This document shows positions 26,325-47,760 of a stretch of DNA of 64,000 bases, piece by piece (positions within the stretch are counted from its first letter, which is position 1; each line of letters begins with the position of its first letter). This DNA comes from Tyto alba (lineage: Eukaryota; Chordata; Aves; Strigiformes; Tytonidae). Location of the stretch: NCBI RefSeq assembly GCF_018691265.1, contig NW_024881322.1, positions 14,657,489-14,721,488 of the forward strand, written 5' to 3'. Both the position numbers and the translations under genes were made by a program. The notes under the pieces are model-generated. The model was given only the letters and a program-made list of their open reading frames with translations, did not search any database and had not been told where the DNA came from.

Positions 26325-26330
26325 TTTATT
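26325..26330 (-). terminator. GLI3: Distal poly(A) signal AATAAA
   Basis: Read on the minus strand the context is GTCAATAAAAACAC, a canonical hexamer. Cleavage would be expected around 26295-26315. It is the last good hexamer on this strand before the sequence changes character, so I take it as the main end of the GLI3 transcript. Confidence 0.55.
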
Positions 26331-26406
26331 GACATTGTAAGAAACATTTTTTTTTTTTCTTTGTTACAAAAGAGCTAAGTGGTTCTGAAAGCAGAAGTAC
26401 AGTTTA

Positions 26407-26414
26407 TATGTACA
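26407..26414 (-). promoter_or_regulatory. Second Pumilio response element in 3'UTR
   Basis: The minus strand reads TGTACATA, again a full match to UGUANAUA, 132 bases downstream of the first in transcript sense and about 80 bases before the distal poly(A) signal. Pumilio sites near the 3' end typically lower mRNA stability or translation. Confidence 0.4.
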
Positions 26415-26538
26415 CAGTGCTACAGACCCTTCAGATCAACCTAAGGCTCGAGAAACATCAGATCATAACTGCAGGTTTATCAAATGAAGACCACTAAGGC
26501 CCGTTACAGCCGAACACTATTCCTACCGTACGTAAATG

Positions 26539-26546
26539 TATTTACA
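26539..26546 (-). promoter_or_regulatory. Pumilio response element in 3'UTR
   Basis: The minus strand reads TGTAAATA, a match to the Pumilio consensus UGUANAUA. It lies between the two distal poly(A) signals, so only the longest transcript would carry it. A chance match to an 8-mer is possible in AT-rich DNA. Confidence 0.4.
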
Positions 26547-26569
26547 CATTTTCTTTCTTTTTTTTTTCT

Positions 26570-26597
26570 TTTTTTTTTTTTTTAAAAAAAAAAAAAA
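26570..26597. repeat. T14A14 perfect palindrome
   Basis: Fourteen T followed directly by fourteen A in the distal 3'UTR. In the GLI3 transcript it would read U14A14 just after the AATAAA at 26609-26614. Confidence 0.9.
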
Positions 26598-26608
26598 GGA
26601 TTACAAGC

Positions 26609-26614
26609 TTTATT
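26609..26614 (-). terminator. GLI3: Alternative poly(A) signal AATAAA
   Basis: This is a canonical hexamer on the minus strand. It is followed within about 12 bases by a run of 14 T (26597-26584), which would serve as a U-rich downstream element. That makes it a plausible cleavage site about 280 bases before the distal one. Confidence 0.45.
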
Positions 26615-28169
26615 AAAAAAAACCCTAAAAAAAAAAAATTGAAAAAAAAAAAGAACACATTTTTATCTTACACATCTGCAGGACTGACAACAGTAACTGT
26701 TCCATAGGAGACATTCCACCAATCCAAGGACAATAACACATGAATACCAGAGGTTTACAAGACGTTTCGGACACTATTAACAGTGGTATGTGCTATTAGC
26801 TGAATGGCGAATACAGCCTCATCAGGAAAATTTGGCAACACATCTTGGTCCCTCTCTTTTACAGGATCAACACAAAATAAGGCACATACATTGTGAGAAT
26901 AGAAACACTGCTGTTCAGGAGCAGGAGCCGTTGTGCAACGGGCGGGGGCGAGCTGGGCGGCCAGTTCATGCAGGGGTGGGGGCAGCAGTGGCCGGAGGCG
27001 AGCCAGCCGGCCGGCCGGCGTCTTAATTAACGCACGTACCATTTGGGGACATTCTCCGAGGAGAATGTGCCATGCAGGGGGCCATCATCCTCCCCAGCAA
27101 GGCCCCTCTGGGAGCCCAGCGGCTTCTCTGCGGACACCTTCCCTCCACCCGGCTGTACCTGATGGAGGAACTCCCACTGGTGACTTCCTGCTTCGTGGAA
27201 AGTAAAAGTGCCCGGCCGAGTGAGGCGCGTGTGCCCACAGCCAACAGTAACCGATCGGGAAGACCACCCCCTCCCCGAGCCATCAGAAGAAAAAGTGATT
27301 TAGACTCAGGCTGCAATGGAAATTCACAATATTTTCTGCATTTTTACGCCAGGGTGAGGGGTGGGTTTCCAACAAAAGCAAGCTTTGGCTCTGCAACTGG
27401 AAGAGCAGGAGCAGCGGGGTGTCGGTAAACGTGTGAGCAACGTCGGTGGGACTTTCCCCAGCCTGCCACACAGCGAGACGGAGGTCGACCAGTGAAATCT
27501 GGTGTCCAGCCTAACAGCATCGTGCTCGGAGAGCCCACTTTATCCTATCAAAACAAAACCAACACCCAAGTTAGCTGGGCTACGACGTATGCCTGCGCTC
27601 ACGGGTACCCAAACAGGCTCTTTAGCATAAACCAGAAAAGCATGAAAAAAGACTGCAAGCTGAAAAGTGACACAGGAACGTAAGTGGTGAATACACTTAA
27701 TGGGGAAAATGCTATACCATTCATGCAAACTTCCCGCGGGACACAGTGGAGTCTCTGGTTCTTCAACTTTGCCAAATCAAAATGGGATGCCTTGCTGGGG
27801 CATGTGGTTTCAGCCAAGACACACTGTTGGCCCAAGAAAGGGGTAAGTGAGTGATGAAGGTTTGTCAAATCCAGGAAGGCAAATTAGCTACTCAAACAAG
27901 TCCCTTTTAGCCTTGAGCAATAGGAATGGCTCCTTCTAAGCTCTGATGGATCACATCTGTTAATAGCTTCCCAGCTTCAATTGGACCAGCAAATACAATT
28001 ATGGACTGGAAAATTGAGTTTAAAAAAATAGTTGTTTTTTTTTTTTTTTTTTTTTTAATGTATTGGCTCTATAACAATAAAAGGCTTCTCTCCCAAGCCA
28101 CCTACTCCCACGCTGGTCATAAGTCTCCCCGCTGAAATTGTTTATAAACACGGAATTGACGGCTTAATA

Positions 28170-28440
28170 AACAGCCGGCGATCGGTTCCCGAGCACCCTC
28201 CAGCGCCGCCTTTCCTCGGGCACCCGCTGCCGTTTCTCTGCCGGGGTGCCAGCCGTGCCCCAGCGCTGCGACTGGCCACCGAGGCCCTGGGGAGGGGGGT
28301 CTGTGCCGGGCTGCCCCCCCCCCCGGGGCCACCAGGCTGTGACAGGGAGCAGCTTCGCCCTGCGGCACCCGGGGACTGCGAGGGGGGCGGCCGGGAGGGG
28401 GGAACCGAGAGCAGGACGGGGGAACGCGCCCACGTGAGAT
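28170..28440. other. GC-rich, CpG-containing patch inside the 3'UTR
   Basis: This block of about 270 bases is rich in G, C and CpG, with a C11 run at 28314-28324, between AT-rich flanks. It contains open frames on both strands with no recognisable product, which high GC alone explains. It could be a GC-biased conversion hotspot, a structured RNA segment or an orphan CpG island. Confidence 0.5.
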
Positions 28441-29451
28441 GGAAGAAACGCTTGCTAAGGATGTGGGGAAAGACTGGGTGATGCTAAAAGCTGAAGGGCA
28501 TTGACATGTCTCTTGGCTTCCCACGCTCCAGCCCACGGTGCAAATCGCGTGCTGTGGCGCTAAGCCCAAATACGGCCCCAGCACCAGGTTCCCGGGACAT
28601 TTTCCTACCGACTGACAGCATCCTCCTCTGATTCCAGCAGCTGTTAACAGATCAGCGTTATCCGGCGGCTTCACTGAGGTCGTATTCCTCCACATTCCTC
28701 AAACGCCATGTCCCGAATCAGCTGGTATTTCACCTTTTTTAACAGTGAAGGAAGCGCGTGCTATGGCCTTCTAGCCTATAGGAAGCATCTTCTGGTGCTA
28801 CTCCTAATTTTGACTGGGCTCAAGTTTTATCTGTATTTCAAAAGTGACCACACTTCCCCTTCTCACTGCAGGTCTGCTCTAACAGCAGCTCCTTACAGAC
28901 ATCATGGCTGGACGTGCCTGCAGCACTCAGGTCCCAGAGCAGCACTTTACTATCGCGGTTCAACTGAGAAGTCTGCAAGGGCTGGACTTGCGTGCGGCTT
29001 CTAGGAGTGGGTGAACTGAACCCTCGGTCTTGTACCTGTTCTCTGTCCCCAGCCTGTTCACCCAGGAGCACGGCGTGTTCAGGGGTGCAGGCACGGAGCC
29101 CCGCGCAGCAAAAATCATGCGAGAAGAGCGACTGCTCATGAAGCAACTGCCGGTCACCCCTACCAGGGAGCAGCTTCACAGCCGCGGCGCTGTAGTTCCC
29201 GTTTCTGCTGGTGTCACTGAGCCTGGGCACTGGCCCGCTGGTTCGCTTTGAAATGAAATGCACGTTGGTGTCATCAAGAGAGAGCGGTTGGGTTGGTCTT
29301 TTTGAGTTTTGATCAGTTAGTTACCAGACATGCTTGCTGTTCTGCTTGTTTCTTTGCTATTTTTAATGGCAGTTCTAATGTCTTAATTTTGTAAAGCCTG
29401 GGTACAGTAGAAAAACAGTTAGGATTATCAGATTGCCTGCAATCACTTTGA

Positions 29452-29457
29452 TTTATT
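29452..29457 (-). terminator. GLI3: Possible proximal poly(A) signal AATAAA
   Basis: This hexamer lies about 1.3 kb after the stop codon. No convincing GU-rich element follows, so use is uncertain. If used it would remove the GC-rich patch and the Pumilio-type sites from the mRNA. Confidence 0.25.
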
Positions 29458-30762
29458 TGGCTAGTCTGAGAACCGGGCCATTTGTTTTCTACTTGTTTTA
29501 CAAGACATGACCATGCTGCTTTTGAAGCTGTAACCGTGTGTTATGTCAATGGGCATTTACTTATCTTAAAACACGCGATCCATCCACGAAGCTGTATGTG
29601 CTAAAAGGAATGTACAAGACAGTTCTGCCAGTAAAGGAATTCTTACTGCGAATAAGAACCTGTGGCTCAGCAAGTTACATCTCAACAATTTGCATTTAAA
29701 AAAAAAAAAAAAAAAAGTCCCCAGTATGGAATACTGCAGTTTTGTTATTTCACTGTATGAAATACTCTGTAAGACCCTGATCGTCTCTCCACAAATGTGG
29801 TTTGCAATGCAGGGATTATAGACTGCTCAAGTCACCAAACATGCCCGTCATTTTACTATCCACTCATTTAAAAAAAGAAGGCTGAAAAAGAGAATATTAA
29901 ATACTGCAGAAGATGAGAGTTGGGCTAAGAAGAGCTTTCTGCTCCTCTCTTTCCTCTGAAATGGATTAAACACGACACAATCTCAGTATCATTATGCAAT
30001 GCAGTGACAGTTGTCGGCGTGTGTGCTTACAAAAACCTTACACATTCACTAGGGATCGAAGGGCGGATGGTTTTACATTGCTTATTTGCTTGAACCTCTT
30101 AATTTCTTGCGCTCCACGACTCTGAAATGACAGCCGAGGGTACCAAGGCAGTGCATTTCTAAACTGGTTGTCCACCTCAGTGCGATGTATCCAATGCATC
30201 CAGAGAGGATTTCATCACCGTATGCTCACTTCACATTGTGCCTGGTTATTTTGTGCCTATAGGTTTAGGGGGAAAAGTTCCAACAGTTTTACAAGGTCTA
30301 GTCTTTTGAGTAACAGAAAATTGCAAAGTCATTTCATCAGACCTTTCTTTAAAAAAAAAAAAAAAAAAAAAAGGCAAAACAAAAACATGCACTTCACACG
30401 TTTACATTGGTTTACAATTGAAAAAAAAAAAAAAAAAAAGAAAAAGCATACAGACATTCAAAAGAGGGGAGACAGAGAGAGAAGAGAGAAAGGTGGGGAA
30501 CGGGTGTAGCAATACTGATTCAAAACTGAAATGGAAGACAGTTTCTCCCTAGAACACTTTAGGGTTTTCAGAGTCCTTATTCCATAAAAGGAATATACTT
30601 GAAACACATCCCATTTAGGTGAGATGAGATTGCTAAAATACATACACAACTAAAAAATATGAGTCTTTTTTTTTTCCCCATCTGTTATCTCCTAAGGGTT
30701 TTCTGTTTGTTTTTTTTTTTCTTCTTTTTTTTTTTTTTCCTGTATATTTTTTGTTTTAATGT

Positions 30763-41892
<11,130 letters not shown>

Positions 41893-42950
41893 TTAACAGA
41901 AGTGTAACACCGTCGCCAGCCTTACTGTAACTTTGCACTGGAACAGCACCAGAGGCTCAGGTGTGATCCAGGATCCTGCGGTACTAAAAGAGTAAGAAGA
42001 TTGTCTGCGCTCCAAATCGATCACGGGGTTCAAATTATAGATCTCCCTGGAAGCCTGCTAAGGCCCATGAATTTGTTTCTACTGACGTCAACAGGCTTTG
42101 GATCAGGCCTCAGGGATACAGGCTGTTAAATGGATCCTGGATAATCTCATGCATGGCACCACTTGTGTGATTCACATTGAGTAATGCTTTCTCGGACCAG
42201 GAAAGCCTTACTTAAGTGCCACTACAACGCAAACAAGGTTTACAAAATCAGGCCTTTGAAAACATACCCTCCAACCTGAAAAATCAACAGAACAGCTAAA
42301 CCAAGTTTCCACCAAAACTTTTAACTCACTCCCCACTAACCTGTATTTTCTTTCAGTATATGCATTGGGTTAGTGTAGGTGCTGTGGCAGGGGAAACAAA
42401 ACCCTACACACTGCAGTAGCAGAAAGCTCCGAGCACCGAAGCATTCACCAAGCCAGCTTTTGCCATTGCCAAGGACGGCTCTGCCCGAACATCTCTGGGA
42501 GCGACACCCGCCCCAGGGGTGGAGGGACACAGGCACGTGTCTTGCTGTGGTCAGCATCCTCTGCCTGAGTGTATCCAGAGGCAGGCCGGGGCTATGTACC
42601 TTTTACTCTTCCAGAAAAGTAGCTTGCTCCGTTCCCTTCACCGAGATCCAGTTCAGCAGAGCATTTAAATACGGATTTAATTCTTGCTGATTGTGTTTCT
42701 CAGCGGAAATGGGCAGGTGAATCAGGGCCAGCCTCAAGATTGGTTTGTTTTTTCGAGGTTTAACTGTTTGAATTTTTTGCACAACTTCAGAAAACAACAA
42801 AAGCACCCTACACGTGGACTTTCAAAGGTTTATGAAAGCTGGAATTTCAGCAGGAGCTACACCTGATTCATCCTCCCAGACCCTCTTGGAGAAGCCCTGC
42901 CTGAGAGATTTCCTCATTGCCGTGTGCTCCACCACAGCCTGTGAGCTGTG

Positions 42951-42964
42951 CCACTAGATGGCTG
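42951..42964 (+). promoter_or_regulatory. CTCF-like motif CCACTAGATGGCTG
   Basis: The first 12 bases fit the CTCF core CCASYAGRKGGC completely; position 13 (T) deviates. It lies in the large GLI3 intron, about 1.1 kb upstream of the exon for finger 2. Binding is not shown by sequence alone. Confidence 0.5.
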
Positions 42965-45900
42965 CATTTCTCAGCAAATGCGATAATTTCCATTAAGGTA
43001 CTAGACAAAACCCTTCTGGAGTTTATATTCGACCACAGCACAGGGATGAAATCTGTACCTACTCCGTAAGTAGCTCACAGAAAAAGCCAGCCGTACAGAA
43101 ACTCAGTAGTTCATATCAGAACGCAAAGAAGATAATCCCGATCTTTTCTAAAGTCCTGAAAACAATCAGAAAACCAAATAAAATCACTTATGTTCACAGT
43201 TATGCAGCATCACCATGGCAAACAGATGCATGTTGCCCATAAAAGATGACAGCCTTTCTTCTCTTTCTGAAACTTTATTGCCATTGTTTGGAAGTTGTAA
43301 TGGGGCGCAGAGCGCATGAACAGAGCAGATGTGCTGGACAATGTACAGCACGTAATCTGCAGTAGTTTATGTTTCAAGTGCAGACCTTTAGTTCATTCGT
43401 ACTACACACGCCTGTGCCAAAAGGGCAGAGATGGCCTGCACTGAGAAATGGCATGGAAAGGGTACAATGAGGTTCATGTGCACTCTTCTTTCCTGAGAGA
43501 GAAAGAAGTAACGGGACAAACCTCAATGTGTCCAGGCAATTCTTGGCCAAATCTCCCTGTAAACATTACAGACTGTGAGTTATTCTGTTAAACCTACAGA
43601 GCCGTGAGGGAAATGAAAATTAAGTGTGTGATGCAGGCTTTCCACTCGATACAAAAACTTCGAGGCTGGTTCAATCAGTTCATAACAGCATCTCCCTTTA
43701 CCTCCTGCTGTGTGGACACTCAGGCACCACGGATGCTCTTTCAGAGAAATTCTCCACAGGACACTTTTTCTTTTTGTCCCTGCAAATGAGCTCGCTCCTC
43801 GCCCTCCAGACCTCTAGCTTTTATCAGCACGACCATCCTCTAAAACTGGCCTTTCTCATGGGCATAAAACTCCCTTCCTCACACCCTCCCCAGCCCAGGC
43901 CCGCTGCAGCAGCTGACAAAGCTTGCCCGGGACAGATCACTCCCCTCTCCCCGATGGTTCACCTCTTAACTCTCTTGTGATCACGCTCAAGTCACGGCAC
44001 AACTGAGCCCCTCCACACTCCTCCTCCGCCCTGCTCTCTTACCTGGCCACTCCTTTCCTCCCCCCTCCGCTCTTCCTACAAGCAAACCCCTCTTGGTGCC
44101 ATTTTCTCCCATCGCCCTGATGCTCCGAGTGGCCTCCGAGAGCTCACCTGCAAAGCCCTCTCATTCTCACTGAGGTTCCTCAGGGGTTCCTCTGAGGATC
44201 CTCACCTCCAGGTAAAGCCTAGAAGAAACGAGCCCATGACATCATCTGCTAATCTGGGTCATTTCTTTAGCTCTCGGGTGAGCTGCTCAATTGCTTTTGG
44301 CAGAGGGGTGATATTTTAGCAGACCTATAAATGTGCCCAAATACCGCAAAGCCTGGTCGGCAAGCAGACACTTGCTAGACATTAAATCAGAACAAGTAAG
44401 AGGCCAGCAGCAGAAACCAGCAGTGCTCTCAGGTAAGGAGATTCACGGCATTTGTGATCCTGACCACGCAGGGCCAGATTCAAACGCCCTCACTCACTCA
44501 TATCACAATCTGAAAACTCCTCAGCCGTCTGCTAGGGACACGTAGGCAGAACTAGACAAATACAAACCAGGAACTAAATCTACAGTGGGACTTTCTTATC
44601 ATTATCGTTTGGCAGAAACCATGTGCAATATTTACAACATGTTTAAAGGAAGAGGGAGGTCTCACCGTGCAAACAACAGCAATTAGAAAAGTTCAGAAGT
44701 TTGCGAACTCTGGCATTCAGGTTCTTTGACTCAGATAATTACCTTTGGATTTTGCACGGTGTTTTTGGCTCCCTGGTCTCTATTATGAGAGGGAATGAAT
44801 AGTTTTCAGCTTGTAAAACAAAGAGCAGTCAGAAATAAGAGTATTATGCAAAGCAGAAGCTTTGGTACAGTACAATAAGGATTTATAGGGTTTCGATTTA
44901 TAATCTGCTTGTAACCTTATTACACCCATGAAATGTCACATTCCAGGGACTAGATCAGAAGAATTTTTTTTTTTCCCGGTGAAATTGAATTTTGATACAC
45001 TTTCAGGGTGTGAAAAGGCTTTTCTTTTAATTTTGTAGGCCCAAACCTGCAAGTTCTACTTACGCTGGTAATCCTTATTACAGTAAATAGGCGCATGAAA
45101 GCCGATGATATTACTCCCTAGTGTAGGGTTTGCTAACATAAGGCTCGAAAGCACCAGCTCTGTATTATTAAGAATTTCTGACCTGAAAAAAAAGCCCCCA
45201 TTAAAAGCTGGAATTCTACTAGCTATTTCCCATTGTACACAGCTGCAAAAAGCTGCTAAACAGGGGTCATTTGCAGAATACCAGTCACTTTCATGTGACT
45301 TCAATGCTCTTTACCAAACCTCAGTCTGTCCTGCATTTTCTTTGCTTTAAAAAATGTTGCTATTATCATTCAGCTCCAAAATACCCTAAAACGAACAGAG
45401 GGAGCTGACCTAAATACTGATTTTGGTCTCAAAAAGCCCCGGCTTTGAAGGAGGAAGCTCTGAGATGGATTTCAATTCCAGAGAAAAAAAAAAAAATAGC
45501 CACCAAATTGATTGAGATCAAGGCTGATGTTGGCCTGTCATCTCTATTGGGGAAGCTCAAAAAACAGAGGTAACAAGGAGCACAACCTGTAGTGTCCTGG
45601 AAGCATAAATGCTTACATGGCAAGAAATACTATGTAAAAAGGCAACACCTTAAATCATACATGTTCTCATATAATCAGTGCACACCGCAGATGCTACCCC
45701 ATCCTGTAGCAGATGATGTGAGGTAACACTGGAGGGTAGGATCTGCAAGAATCTTAGTGTTGCATTTCCCTCCTCCACGTTGTTTGTTAGAAGAAAGGAG
45801 TATCTAAGCATACCCTAGCTGACTGCTTGGTAGCCATTAGCTATTCAATACATAAACAAAGGCCAAATATGCTTTCACAGTAGTCAAACAGCAGGAGAAA

Positions 45901-46329
45901 AGCCTCTTCATACCAGTGGAATGAGTTAAGAACAACAGAAAAAGAATGATTGTCATCTGCAGTGGAGACTGCATCTGAAAGAGAAGTGTTACTTGGTGGA
46001 TAAAGCAGAAAACACTGGGAAAATTTCCCGATTCTGCTTCCTAACTTAGACACACTCCCCTGGCGTATGCTAGGAGAAAACTGGGAAGAGAACATGCTGT
46101 ATTGGTATAATGTGGTAAGTTAGTGGCACAGTGGAAGGCGCCAAAAATCAGTTTAATATCAATTATACAATAACCAATTCAGACTTTCATCACCAGGTCC
46201 ATCCCTCGCTGCGGCAAGCCCCGCTGCACATCGTCCCGGTCACAAACAGAGCAAGCTTCGTCCTCTAAGTACGCTGGTGATCTGCTCCCTCTGCTCCCAG
46301 TGGAAGGCTCCTCTAAGGAACTCACTCAT

Positions 46330-46800
46330 CTGCTGGTTAGCAACTAATTTCTAGCTCCGACTTATTCACAGCCAATTTATATCCATTTGTTCTTGTGCCA
46401 ACACTATCCTTTAGCTTAAACAGCTCTGCTTCCCTCTCCCACCCCAACTGACTGACAGACAGCACTCTCCTCTCTGCCTTCATTTGCTGGATTTAATAAG
46501 ATGGTCCCTCCTGGTCTTCCCTAGGACAACCAAGTCCTCATTCCCCCTCTTGCCCTGCTTTGGCTTGAGGTGTCGAAGTCCCTGTGTCCTGCCCCTCATT
46601 TTGCTCCCAGGTTCCCCACTGCCATTTCCAGGACTGTGCTAGTCCATCCTCCACCCCAGCGCTCCTCTCAGCCCTCCTCTTCACCCGCTCTAGTATGACT
46701 TCAACCCGCACAACCACAATAATGTGAAGTAGTACACCAGAGCTCGCCAGACTTGGCGTAACAGAATTCCAACTCCCCTGTCCTCGCTTAGGTGTTAGGT
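46330..46800 (-). mobile_element. Old, diverged CR1-family LINE fragment
   Basis: The plus strand holds TTTATATCCATTTGTTCTTG, TGCCAACACTATCCTTTAGC, TTAAACAGCTCT and, further on, a decayed stretch where CR1 has the cytosine-rich block before CAGTACACCAG-like sequence. This is the order found in the reverse complement of old amniote CR1 elements. The match is clear near 46370-46435 and fades after that, so the right edge is approximate. It is much more diverged than the copy at 38.3 kb and no open frame survives. Confidence 0.65.
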
Positions 46801-47668
46801 ACAGCTCTCCTTCAACTTTGGACTTGAGACCATTACCAAAGCATCTGAATACCTCAGAGCTTGCGAATGTACCTCTCTCAGCAACAAACCTTGGGAAATA
46901 GTATCTGCTACTACGGCCACAGTGGAGGCAGAGACTTAAGGCCCAGGAAAGCTAAAGCCCACATGCATAGAAGTATTTAGGTCGCTGATTCCCACTGAAA
47001 GTAGTCACTTGTTCATGTGTGGCGTGCATATATCTGAGGTTCTTGACCCATACAGCTTCCCGAGATATCCCAGTGATTGTAAAAAGAGTATCAGCATTCA
47101 GAAAAGTGACAGGGCAGCACTTAAGCAAGTACCCATGCTTGCCTGCTCCCCAGGGATGCAATCCACAGCTCATCACTGCTCCTTGCTACCATTTTAGGTA
47201 GTCAGGCAACTAAGAGATGACATCAGGCAGGCCTCCCTACCATCTCATTAACATCTTGATAAAGATTAACTCCATGATCCAGAGCAAGATGGACAGACAA
47301 AAGCTGTGTAAAGAAGTCGGGATATAAAGGAGGTCCTGGTGAGGCAGAAAATATCCTGCGACAATAGAAATCCCCTTGTGATGAGGAAAAAAACCCTGCA
47401 TCTCTGTGGAGTGAAATCCCCAGCAGACTTTTTGGACACGTTCCAAACGCTGCAATCGAGCCTCTCTCTAACCTCTGTGACTCTCTGTTAGAACAATGCG
47501 TGCATTTTAATCTCCTCTTATCTGCTGGAAAATAGGTATGGATCCCGTCTGTCCTTTCCCTACTAAAGATCATTTGCAGGCACAACCAGGCTAAACAACC
47601 ACGAGAGACTCATGTCTCCTCCCAGCTGCGCGAGTCAAGAGTACACTGTTGACCCCGTGTCCTTAGGG

Positions 47669-47760
47669 TGGCATAAGTACTTAAGCCATTTTTAGTTCCT
47701 CAGACGCAAGAAGCACTTAAGCGGCTTTAAACCTTTATGGTGGCATAAATGCTTAAGCTG
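47669..47760. repeat. Pair of near-palindromic direct repeats
   Basis: TGGCATAAGTACTTAAGCCA (47669-47688) is a 20-base palindrome with one mismatched pair. A related copy, TGGCATAAATGCTTAAGC, begins at 47741, exactly 72 bases on. A third partial copy (GCACTTAAGCGGC) lies between them. The origin is unknown. Confidence 0.6.

Larger units (their letters stand above)
26310..30762 (-). other. GLI3: Probable GLI3 3' untranslated region
   Basis: This stretch follows the stop codon directly in the sense of GLI3 and has no long conserved reading frame. I end it just past an AATAAA on the minus strand at 26325-26330, followed by a U-rich stretch. An earlier AATAAA lies at 26609-26614 and another at 29452-29457, so shorter forms are possible. 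Most of it is AT-rich with long A or T runs, but 28170-28440 is strongly GC-rich. Two Pumilio-type sites lie near the distal end. About 4.4 kb is somewhat longer than the human 3'UTR as I recall it. The true end needs transcript data. Confidence 0.6.

Noticed and set aside
27241..27275. GLI-type site GACCACCCC, possible autoregulation
   Set aside because: One mismatch to GACCACCCA and located within the 3'UTR; a 9-mer near-match in 64 kb is expected by chance.
43840..44225. Pyrimidine-rich intron stretch resembling an ancient LINE
   Set aside because: Only vague similarity; no ordered blocks as in the CR1 at 46.3 kb.
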